Made by a program: the position numbers and the translations under genes
Notes under the pieces: generated by a model
Seen by the model: the letters and a program-made list of their open reading frames with translations, nothing else
Told to the model about the DNA's origin: nothing
The model's database searches: none
Assembly: GCA_050747865.1 (NCBI GenBank)
Contig: JBOGJI010000126.1
Location: forward strand, 1 to 41,982
DNA: 41,982 nt
Source: JBOGJI01 sp050747865
GTDB taxonomy: Bacteria; Acidobacteriota; Thermoanaerobaculia; Multivoradales; JAHEKO01
Direction of reading: 5' to 3'
In this document: positions 1 to 5,858 of the stretch, in pieces
Numbering within the stretch: the stretch's first letter is position 1
Layout of the letters: every line of letters begins with the position of its first letter

Positions 1-219
1 CCCCTCGGGGCCGCGGCGCAGCCGCTCTTCGACGAATGCCCGCGCGGTGGCCGGGTCGTCGAGATGGCCCTCCTCGGCCAACCGGCCGAGAGCCTCGTCC
101 ACGGCCGCCGCGGAGAAGTCGCGGCGCTCGAGCTTCTGCCGCAGCTCGGCCCGGAAGTGGGCCCTGCGGGCCAGCAGATCCAGGGCCTTGCGATAGCAGG
201 AGCCGGCCTCGTCGCTCAT
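1..219 (-). CDS. recX: Regulatory protein RecX (5' part; C-terminus beyond window edge)
   Basis: The minus-strand frame opens with ATG at 219 and stays open to the window edge, giving 73 residues. It starts MSDEAGSCYRKALDLLARRA and continues with an RxELxxKLxxR helix and an EALGRLAEEGHLDD segment. This is the three-helix repeat pattern of RecX, which binds RecA filaments and modulates recombination and SOS. The ATG overlaps the TGA of rsmE (ATGA), and a GGGAGA ribosome site lies just upstream, so it is the last visible gene of the hrcA operon. RecX is normally about 150-200 aa, so half or more is missing only because the window ends. The family call rests on sequence pattern. Confidence 0.8.
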   Translation of the reverse strand, partial: MSDEAGSCYRKALDLLARRAHFRAELRQKLERRDFSAAAVDEALGRLAEEGHLDDPATARAFVEERLRRGPEG

Positions 220-968
220 GCCGATCTCCCGGGCGGGTCCCCGACGCCGGGCTCCCCGTGGCCGGCCCGCCGCGCCGCGGCGAGGAGGAGGCCGCTGCCG
301 ACGACCGCCGCCGTCTCCACGCGCAAGGTCGTGGGGCCGAGGGCGAGACGGCGGCCGCCGGCGGCCTCGAGGGCGGCCAGCTCCTCGGCCGTGAGGCCGC
401 CTTCGGGGCCGACGACCACGATGCCGGTCTCCAGGCCGTCCGGAGGGCCCCCACCCGGCGCTCCCGCGGAGTCCAGGATCCAGGCGTGGGGGGCGGCGCT
501 GACCGCGGTGGGCACCTCCGACCAGTCGTGGGTGCCGCTCAGCGCGGGACGCCGGGAACGGCCGCACTGCTCGACCGCCGCGCTCGCCACCCGTCGCAGC
601 CGATCCAAGGCTCCCGGGCCGGCTTGCCGGGGCGCCCGGGGACAGCGGTAGAAGCGCAGCCCCACGACCCCGACCTCGGTCAGCTTCTCGACCATCCAGG
701 CCGCGCGCGCGGCCTTGGGGAGCGGGCTCCAGACGGTCAGCGCCAGCGACGGCTCGCCCGCCGGCAGACTCTCCGCCAGAGCGATCTCGGCGGCCTGCCG
801 GTGCACGGCGACGACGCGGCCGCGGCGCGCCCGACCCTCGCCGTCGACCAGCCGCAGCTCCTCCCCCGCCGCCAGCCTGGCGGCGCGGAAGAGGTGCCGG
901 TAGGTGTCGCCCGAGATCTCCAGCCGCTCCCCTTCGAGCGCTGAGGGCGAAACGAGGCAGGTGCGCAC
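216..968 (-). CDS. rsmE: 16S rRNA (uracil-1498-N3)-methyltransferase RsmE
   Basis: This 250-residue SPOUT-class methyltransferase methylates N3 of U1498 in 16S rRNA using S-adenosylmethionine. An N-terminal PUA-like part (about 1-75) precedes the trefoil-knot domain. Visible family motifs are KLTEVG (95-100), EQCGRS (133-138), GPEGG (187-191) and LGPTTLRVETA (210-220), the last two forming the SAM-binding knot. The start is taken as GTG at 968, giving M-R-T-C-L-V as in the family; the open frame extends further upstream but only through dnaJ. It begins 7 bases after the dnaJ stop and overlaps recX by 4 bases. RsmE next to dnaJ is a common arrangement in bacteria. Confidence 0.93.
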   Translation of the reverse strand: MRTCLVSPSALEGERLEISGDTYRHLFRAARLAAGEELRLVDGEGRARRGRVVAVHRQAAEIALAESLPAGEPSLALTVWSPLPKAARAAWMVEKLTEVGVVGLRFYRCPRAPRQAGPGALDRLRRVASAAVEQCGRSRRPALSGTHDWSEVPTAVSAAPHAWILDSAGAPGGGPPDGLETGIVVVGPEGGLTAEELAALEAAGGRRLALGPTTLRVETAAVVGSGLLLAAARRAGHGEPGVGDPPGRSA

Positions 969-975
969 GACGGAC

Positions 976-2109
976 TCAGGCGAAGAGATCCTTGACGCGC
1001 TCGAAGACGCTGCGGCCTTCCTGCGTCTCCCGCCCGTCCAGCTCGGCCAGGCGCTTGAGCAGCTCGACCTGCTCGTCGGAGAGCGTTCGCGGATCGGGGA
1101 TCTCGACGTCCAGCCGCGCGATGTGGTCGCCACGGCCGCGGCCGCCGAGGCGCGGCATGCCCAAGCCCCGCAGCCGCAGCTCGCTGCCCGCGGCCGTGCC
1201 CGCGGGCACCTCGATCTCCTGCCGGCCCTGCAGGGTGTCGATTTCGAGCCGCGCGCCGAGAACGGCTTCGGCGTAGTGCACTGGCAGGCGGCTGAAGATG
1301 TCGACCCCCCGCCGCTCGAGCTCCGGATGGGGGTCGACACGCAAGTCGACGAAGAGATCGCCGCGGCCGCCGCCGAAGAGCCCGTCCTCGCCCTCGCCGG
1401 CGAGCCGCAGGCGGTTGCCGGTGTCCACGCCGGCCGGGATGTCGACCTCGAGCCGGCGCTCGCGCTCGACTCGCCGCCGCCCCCGGCATTCCGGGCAGGG
1501 ATCGGTGATGACCTGCCCCTCGCCGCCGCACTGCGGGCAGGTCCGCGCCACGGAGAGGAAACCCTGGCTGTAGCGCACCTGACCCCGCCCCTGGCAGGCC
1601 GAGCAGGTCACCGGCGCGCTGCCGGCGGCGCCGCCGCTGCCTTGGCAGGCCTCGCACGTCTCGAGGCGCGGGATCTTGAGCGTCTGGCGGATGCCGCTGG
1701 CGGCCTCCTCCAGGCTCAGGTGCAGCTCGTAGCGCAGATCGGCCCCCGGACGGGGGCGCCGCCCGCGCGGACCCTGCCGCCGGCCGCCGAACAGATCGCC
1801 GAACCCGATGCCGAAGAATTGCCCCAAGATGTCGGCGAAGTCGCCGAAGGTCTCGGGGTCGAAGCCGGAGAAGCCTCCGGCCGCCACACCGCGGTGCCCG
1901 AAGCGGTCGTAGCCGGCCCGTCGTTGCGGGTCGGAGAGCACGGAATAGGCCTCGGCGGCCTCCTTGAAGCTCGCTTCCGCCTCGGCGTCGCCGGGGTTGC
2001 GGTCCGGGTGCCAGCGCACGGCCGCCTTGCGGTAGGCGGACTTGATCTCCTGCGCCGTCGCCTCCCGCTCGACGCCGAGGACCTCGTAGTAGTCCCTGCT
2101 CGTCGCCAT
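976..2109 (-). CDS. dnaJ: Chaperone DnaJ (type I Hsp40)
   Basis: This 377-residue type I J-protein stimulates DnaK ATPase and delivers unfolded clients. The J domain (1-70) carries the HPD motif at 34-36. A Gly/Phe-rich stretch follows (about 74-110). Four zinc-binding repeats start near residues 152 (CEACQGSG), 169 (CSACQGRG), 191 (CPQCGGEG) and 205 (CPECRGRR), and the C-terminal substrate domains end the protein. The fourth repeat has RR in place of the usual terminal G residues. The start is ATG at 2109, whose A is the last base of the grpE stop (TGATG); a GTG at 2112 is an alternative. It is co-transcribed with hrcA and grpE. dnaK is not in the window. Confidence 0.96.
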   Translation of the reverse strand: MATSRDYYEVLGVEREATAQEIKSAYRKAAVRWHPDRNPGDAEAEASFKEAAEAYSVLSDPQRRAGYDRFGHRGVAAGGFSGFDPETFGDFADILGQFFGIGFGDLFGGRRQGPRGRRPRPGADLRYELHLSLEEAASGIRQTLKIPRLETCEACQGSGGAAGSAPVTCSACQGRGQVRYSQGFLSVARTCPQCGGEGQVITDPCPECRGRRRVERERRLEVDIPAGVDTGNRLRLAGEGEDGLFGGGRGDLFVDLRVDPHPELERRGVDIFSRLPVHYAEAVLGARLEIDTLQGRQEIEVPAGTAAGSELRLRGLGMPRLGGRGRGDHIARLDVEIPDPRTLSDEQVELLKRLAELDGRETQEGRSVFERVKDLFA

Positions 2110-2732
2110 CACGGCTCCTGAGACTGCGTGGCCTGGTCGCCCTCTTCGATGGGAAGCGCCACCGAGACGACCGCCGGCCGCAGCAGCCGGTCGCGCATCT
2201 TGTAGCCCCGCTGGTGCTCCGCCGTGACGGTCGGCCGCTCCACTCCCGCGTCGTGCTCGCGAGACACCGCCTCGTGGACGTTGGGATCGAAGGCCTCGCC
2301 GGCGGCCGCCACCGGCAGCACGCCATGGCGCCGCAGCAGGTCGTGGAGCTGGCGCAGGATCAGCTCGACGCCCGCCTTGAGCTCGTCCACCGAGCCCGGG
2401 GCGGCGGCGGCGCGCTCCAGGTTGTCGACCACCGCGAGCACCTCTCGCAACACCTCGATGCCGGCGTAGCGCCGGTCCTCGGCCTTCTCGCGCTCCACCC
2501 GCTTGCGGTAGTTCTCGTAGTCGGCGAGTGTGCGCAGAGAGCGGTCGCGCAGGTCTTCGAGCTCCTGCTGCAGGCCGGCCAGCTCGGCGGCGTCGACGGC
2601 ATTGCGGTCGGCCGGGGCCGCGGCCGGCTCGTTCTCCCGCGGTCGCGGCGGCGCCGCCTCGGCAGCGCTGTCCCCGACTTCGAGCACCTCGATGCGGCGG
2701 GCTCTCTGGTCTCTGCTGTCGGTGTCACTCAC
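2109..2732 (-). CDS. grpE: Nucleotide exchange factor GrpE
   Basis: This 207-residue GrpE releases ADP from DnaK. A disordered acidic N-terminus (1-55) precedes a long coiled-coil helix (about 56-110, with LADYENYRKRVEREK). The C-terminal beta domain has the hallmarks FDPNVHEAVS and GYKMRDRLLRPAVVSVA. The start codon is GTG at 2732. It follows hrcA by 47 bases and is coupled to dnaJ by a one-base stop/start overlap. No CIRCE repeat is seen in the short gap to hrcA, so expression probably comes from the hrcA promoter. Confidence 0.95.
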   Translation of the reverse strand: MSDTDSRDQRARRIEVLEVGDSAAEAAPPRPRENEPAAAPADRNAVDAAELAGLQQELEDLRDRSLRTLADYENYRKRVEREKAEDRRYAGIEVLREVLAVVDNLERAAAAPGSVDELKAGVELILRQLHDLLRRHGVLPVAAAGEAFDPNVHEAVSREHDAGVERPTVTAEHQRGYKMRDRLLRPAVVSVALPIEEGDQATQSQEP

Positions 2733-2779
2733 AGCGTATCCACATCCTCTCTCGATAGCCGTTGAAGGCGCAGCGGAGG

Positions 2780-3865
2780 CTAGACGGCTTCGCCGCCCAG
2801 AGCCCGACTCAGTGATTCACCGAGGTGGCTGACCAGCGGGATGATCCGCCGGTACTCCATGCGCGAGGGGCCGAAGATGCCCAGCGTGCCGAGCGTCCGG
2901 CCGCCGACCTTGTAGGTCGTCGCCACCAGGCTGAAGTCCAGCTCCGACGTGAGGTCGCTGTCGTCGCCGATGATCACCTGCAGGCCGGGGCCCTCGATGA
3001 GCTGGTTCAGGAGCTGCACCAGCCGCGCCTCGTCGGCAAAGGTCTCGAGCAGGCGCCGCACACGGTTGATGTCGGTCAGCTCGGGCTTCTGCAGGATGCT
3101 CGCCGTGCCTTCGACGAAAACTCCCGGGGCCGGAGCGTCGACCAGCGCCCGCTTGGCGAGCTCGACCGCGGTCGACAGCAGGTGATCCATCTCCCGTTTG
3201 GTCGCCACCATGGTCTCGATCAGCTCGTGGCGGATCTGCGTCAGGGTGCGGCCGGCGAAGCGGTCGGTGAGGAAGTTCGAGATGCGCACGAGCTCCTCCC
3301 GCGGCATCGCCTCCTCGACGTCCAGGATCCGGTGCTCGACGAAGCCCGACGCCGAGACCAGGACGCACAGGACCTGGCGATCCGACACGGCCACGAAGTC
3401 GATGGCCTTGAGCACCGTCTCGCCCAGCGGCGGCGCCACCGCCAGACCGATCTGCTCGGACAGCTGGGACAGCATGCGGGTGGCGAGATTGACCAGGCCC
3501 TCGGGGTCCGGCGTCGCCTCGCGCAGATGCTCGGCGATGTAGCGGCGCTGCTGCAGGGGTACCTTGCGCACCCGCATCATCTCGCCGATGTAGCGGTGAT
3601 AGGCCGCCGGCGTCGGGATCCGCCCGGCCGAGCTGTGGGGTTGGGCGAGATAGCCCCGCTCCTCGAGATCCGCCATGGTGTTGCGGATGGTCGCCGCCGA
3701 CACGCTCTCCTCGGACATGCGCGCCAGCGAGCGCGAGCTCACCGGCTCGCCGGTGAGGACATAGCTGTGGATGATGTCGCGCAGGATGGCGCGCTCTCGC
3801 GGCGAAAGCGAGGCGGCTCCGGCGCCCTTGCGGGAGGCCGGAGTCGGGTCTGGAATCGGACACAT
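2780..3865 (-). CDS. hrcA: Heat-inducible transcription repressor HrcA
   Basis: This 361-residue HrcA is the repressor of class I heat-shock genes, which normally binds the CIRCE inverted repeat with help from GroEL. The N-terminal winged helix (about 20-100) includes SPRERAILRDIIHSYVLTGEP and VSAATIRNTMADLEERGYL. A GAF-like dimerisation core and the C-terminal IGDD and YKVGGRTLGTLGIFGP motifs follow. ATG 3865 is the first start giving a family-like N-terminus; the frame stays open far upstream without homology. It heads the operon hrcA-grpE-dnaJ-rsmE-recX, and a divergent gene begins 81 bases away. No CIRCE sequence is visible upstream, so its operator is unclear. Confidence 0.96.
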   Translation of the reverse strand: MCPIPDPTPASRKGAGAASLSPRERAILRDIIHSYVLTGEPVSSRSLARMSEESVSAATIRNTMADLEERGYLAQPHSSAGRIPTPAAYHRYIGEMMRVRKVPLQQRRYIAEHLREATPDPEGLVNLATRMLSQLSEQIGLAVAPPLGETVLKAIDFVAVSDRQVLCVLVSASGFVEHRILDVEEAMPREELVRISNFLTDRFAGRTLTQIRHELIETMVATKREMDHLLSTAVELAKRALVDAPAPGVFVEGTASILQKPELTDINRVRRLLETFADEARLVQLLNQLIEGPGLQVIIGDDSDLTSELDFSLVATTYKVGGRTLGTLGIFGPSRMEYRRIIPLVSHLGESLSRALGGEAV

Positions 3866-3934
3866 GATCGCTCTCGGTACGCCACGCCTCGACGCCGGGG
3901 CCGCATCCTGGTTGCGGCCTGCGTGGCTGTCTCC

Positions 3935-3941
3935 TATTGTA
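3935..3941. promoter_or_regulatory. Symmetric -10 element (TATTGTA) between hrcA and the DUF2520 gene
   Basis: TATTGTA fits TANNNTA, which reads as a -10 hexamer on both strands: TATTGT on plus and TACAAT on minus. The minus reading would start transcription near 3929, about 64 bases before hrcA. The plus reading would start near 3947, at the GTG of the DUF2520 gene, implying a leaderless message. No convincing -35 is seen on either side. This is a motif-based prediction. Confidence 0.35.
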
Positions 3942-3946
3942 GCCCA

Positions 3947-4792
3947 GTGAGCCCCTTCGCTCCGCCCCTCGCCGGGCTGCGCTTCAGCCTCGTCGGGCCC
4001 GGCCGCGTCGGAGCTAGCCTCGCCGCATGGGCGGTGGCTCGCGGCGCCCGAGCGGTCACGGTGGCCGGCCGCTCGGCGGCAAGGGCGTCGGAGGTTGCCG
4101 AGGCATTGCAGGCCACGAATGTGCCGCTCGCCGAGCTGGCAACGGAGCACGAGGATCTGCTGCTGATCGCCGTTGCCGACGACGCCTATGCCGCCGTCGC
4201 CGGCGTCCTCGCCGAACGCCCGCAGGCCGGGGTGGTTCTGCACGCGTCGGGCAGCCTGCCCATGGGTGCGCTCGATCCGCTGGCCGCGCGCGGGTCCGGC
4301 GTCGGCGTGCTCCATCCCCTCAAAGCCTTCCCTCGGCCGCTGCCGGATCCCGCCGAGGCGCGCGGCGTCTTCTTCGCGCTCGGCAGCGACCCGGCAGCCG
4401 TCAACCTGGGGCGGCGGCTGGTCGAGGCCTGGGAGGGGCATGCCGCGGTCCTCGCCGAGGAGCAGCGCCTCCTCTACCACTTCGCGGCGACCCTGGTGGC
4501 GGGCGGCACGGGGACGCTGCTCGCCTCCGCTGACGCCCTGGCGCGACGCCTCGGCCTGCCGCGGGAGGTCTGGAACGGCTATGTCGAGCTGGCCGGCGGA
4601 GCCCTGGAACAGGTCGGGGCCGCGGACGAGCCCGCACGCGCCATCACCGGCCCGGCGGCGCGGGGGGACTGGGATCTGGTGCGCCGCCAGCTCGCCGCGG
4701 CGGGCGAGCTGGACCCCGGCCTGGCGCGTCTGGCCCGCGCCCTGGCGGAACAGACGGCCTCCCTGCGCGGATCGCGGGCAGACTTGGAGTAA
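3947..4792 (+). CDS. Rossmann-fold DUF2520 oxidoreductase-like protein
   Basis: This 281-residue protein has an N-terminal NAD(P)-binding fold (GPGRVG at 17-22, VAGRSAARA later). A helical C-terminal half follows, with LHPLKAFPRPL and HFAATLVAGG, as in the DUF2520 group of ProC/6-phosphogluconate-dehydrogenase-like proteins. The exact reaction in this group is not settled, so only an NAD(P)-dependent dehydrogenase-like role is proposed. The start is GTG 3947: the frame is open for over a kilobase upstream, but that part is antisense to hrcA and unlike any family. No ribosome site is evident, consistent with a leaderless start. A terminator-like hairpin follows the stop directly. Confidence 0.85.
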   Translation: MSPFAPPLAGLRFSLVGPGRVGASLAAWAVARGARAVTVAGRSAARASEVAEALQATNVPLAELATEHEDLLLIAVADDAYAAVAGVLAERPQAGVVLHASGSLPMGALDPLAARGSGVGVLHPLKAFPRPLPDPAEARGVFFALGSDPAAVNLGRRLVEAWEGHAAVLAEEQRLLYHFAATLVAGGTGTLLASADALARRLGLPREVWNGYVELAGGALEQVGAADEPARAITGPAARGDWDLVRRQLAAAGELDPGLARLARALAEQTASLRGSRADLE

Positions 4793-4821
4793 GGGATCAG
4801 GGGCCCCTGACCCCTGATCCC
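4793..4821 (+). terminator. Hairpin after the DUF2520 gene
   Basis: Arms 4793-4803 and 4811-4821 are perfect 11-base inverted repeats with a 7-base loop, starting immediately after the TAA. There is no T-tract. The right arm is the beginning of a run of CCCCTGA heptads, so hairpin and repeat are one structure. It could terminate or protect the upstream transcript. Confidence 0.4.
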
Positions 4822-4850
4822 TGACCCCTGACCCCTGACCCCTGATCCTG
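4804..4850 (+). repeat. CCCCTGA heptad tandem repeat, copy 1
   Basis: About six consecutive 7-base units (CCCCTGA with TCCCTGA variants) fill the gap between the DUF2520 gene and nrdR. A second array of the same unit lies at 9229-9263. Both sit directly at the 3' end of a plus-strand gene. The unit is too short and lacks spacers, so this is not CRISPR. Confidence 0.85.
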
Positions 4851-4884
4851 GGGCGGGTGGGGGCGATAGACTCCCCGCGCCGCC

Positions 4885-5349
4885 ATGCGCTGCCCCTACT
4901 GCGACCAGAACAGCGACCGCGTCGTCGATTCCCGCGAGAGCAAGGACGGCGGCACCATCCGCCGCCGCCGCGAGTGCCTGGAGTGCGGCCGGCGCTTCAC
5001 CTCCTACGAGCAGATCGAGGACATCCCCTACATGGTGGTGAAGAACGACGGCTCGCGCGAGGAGTTCGACCGCCGGAAGCTGCTGTCCGGCCTGCGTAAG
5101 GCCTGCGAAAAGCGACCGGTGTCGGCGAAGCAGCTCGATGCCGTGGTGGACGATATCGAGGGCGAGCTCCACGACCGCGAGGAGCGGGAGATGAGCACGC
5201 GGGAGATCGGCGAGCGGGTGATGAAGGCGCTGCGCGAGCTGGACCAGGTGGCCTATGTGCGCTTCGCCTCGGTCTACCGCCGCTTCGACGACGTGGACGC
5301 CTTCGTGGAGGAGCTCAAGGAGCTCAAGGCGCTGATCGAGCGCCGGTAA
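4885..5349 (+). CDS. nrdR: Transcriptional repressor NrdR
   Basis: This 154-residue NrdR represses ribonucleotide reductase genes in response to dATP/ATP. The zinc ribbon uses C3, C6, C31 and C34 (MRCPYC and CLECGRRF). The ATP-cone domain spans about 49-139 (VKNDGSREEFDRRKLLSGL and YVRFASVYRRF). The length is exactly typical. It starts 35 bases after the heptad repeat and is followed 9 bases later by hsp20. No ribonucleotide reductase gene or clear NrdR box is in the window, so its targets are elsewhere. Confidence 0.96.
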   Translation: MRCPYCDQNSDRVVDSRESKDGGTIRRRRECLECGRRFTSYEQIEDIPYMVVKNDGSREEFDRRKLLSGLRKACEKRPVSAKQLDAVVDDIEGELHDREEREMSTREIGERVMKALRELDQVAYVRFASVYRRFDDVDAFVEELKELKALIERR

Positions 5350-5358
5350 TATCGGAGC

Positions 5359-5826
5359 GTGTCGGCCTCGGCCTTCTTCATCGCCTCGCGGCTCCAGGAG
5401 GAGCTGCGCCGCCTGCTGCGCGACGCCATGGAGCTCACCGCCGGCGCCGGCCTCGAGCCCGTCGAGCCCAAGCTGGACGTGCTGGAGCTGCCCGAACGGC
5501 TTCTCATCCTGGTGGAGGTCCCGGGAGTGGCGCGCGACGGCATCGAAGTCGAGGTGCAGGAGCAGGACCTGCGCATCCGCGTCGACAAGGCGGCGCGACG
5601 GCCCACCGCCGACGAGGCCCACTACCACTGCGTCGAATGCAGCCGCGGCCGGTTCGAGCGGCGGCTGCGCCTGCCGCCGGGATTCGACCCTGACGGCCTG
5701 CAGGCCCACCTGGAGGCCGGTGTGTTGAGGATCGAGGTGCCGCGCACCTCCCGCGGCCCGAGCGCACCGCGGACCGTCGAGATCACCATCCGAGAGGAGA
5801 ACCGCTCGCGTGAACGAACCCAGTAG
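5359..5826 (+). CDS. Small heat-shock protein, Hsp20/alpha-crystallin family
   Basis: This 155-residue small heat-shock protein should bind unfolding proteins without ATP. The alpha-crystallin domain covers roughly 48-150, with the features LDVLELPERLLILVEVPGV, an RGRFERRLRLP strand and the GVLRIEVP motif (A-x-x-x-G-V-L). The start is GTG at 5359, 9 bases after nrdR. The N-terminal arm is short. Its place beside lon, and near the hrcA operon across the divergent promoter, groups it with protein quality control. Confidence 0.92.
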   Translation: MSASAFFIASRLQEELRRLLRDAMELTAGAGLEPVEPKLDVLELPERLLILVEVPGVARDGIEVEVQEQDLRIRVDKAARRPTADEAHYHCVECSRGRFERRLRLPPGFDPDGLQAHLEAGVLRIEVPRTSRGPSAPRTVEITIREENRSRERTQ

Positions 5827-5847
5827 CGGCCGAGCTTGTCTCGGCCG
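5827..5847 (+). promoter_or_regulatory. Hairpin abutting the lon ribosome-binding site
   Basis: An 8-base perfect stem (CGGCCGAG with CTCGGCCG) and a 5-base loop lie directly after the hsp20 stop. The 3' arm ends on the first G of the lon Shine-Dalgarno (GAGGAGA, 5847-5853). It could act as a processing or attenuation hairpin, or tune access to the lon ribosome site. This role is inferred from structure only. Confidence 0.35.
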
Positions 5848-5858
5848 AGGAGACTAGC

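Noticed and set aside
36..944. Plus-strand frame opposite rsmE
   Set aside because: It is low-complexity Arg/Pro-rich sequence antisense to rsmE, which has intact SPOUT motifs.
2825..3946. Upstream extension of the DUF2520 gene
   Set aside because: The frame is open but antisense to hrcA, and the family-like sequence begins only after 3947.
4804..4850. CRISPR-like array
   Set aside because: The units are 7 bases with no spacers; there are no cas genes in the window.
4579..5709. Minus-strand frame over nrdR and hsp20 with GVRGQGSGIRGQ-type repeats
   Set aside because: The peptide repeat is only the reverse translation of the CCCCTGA heptads, and the frame is antisense to two well-supported genes.
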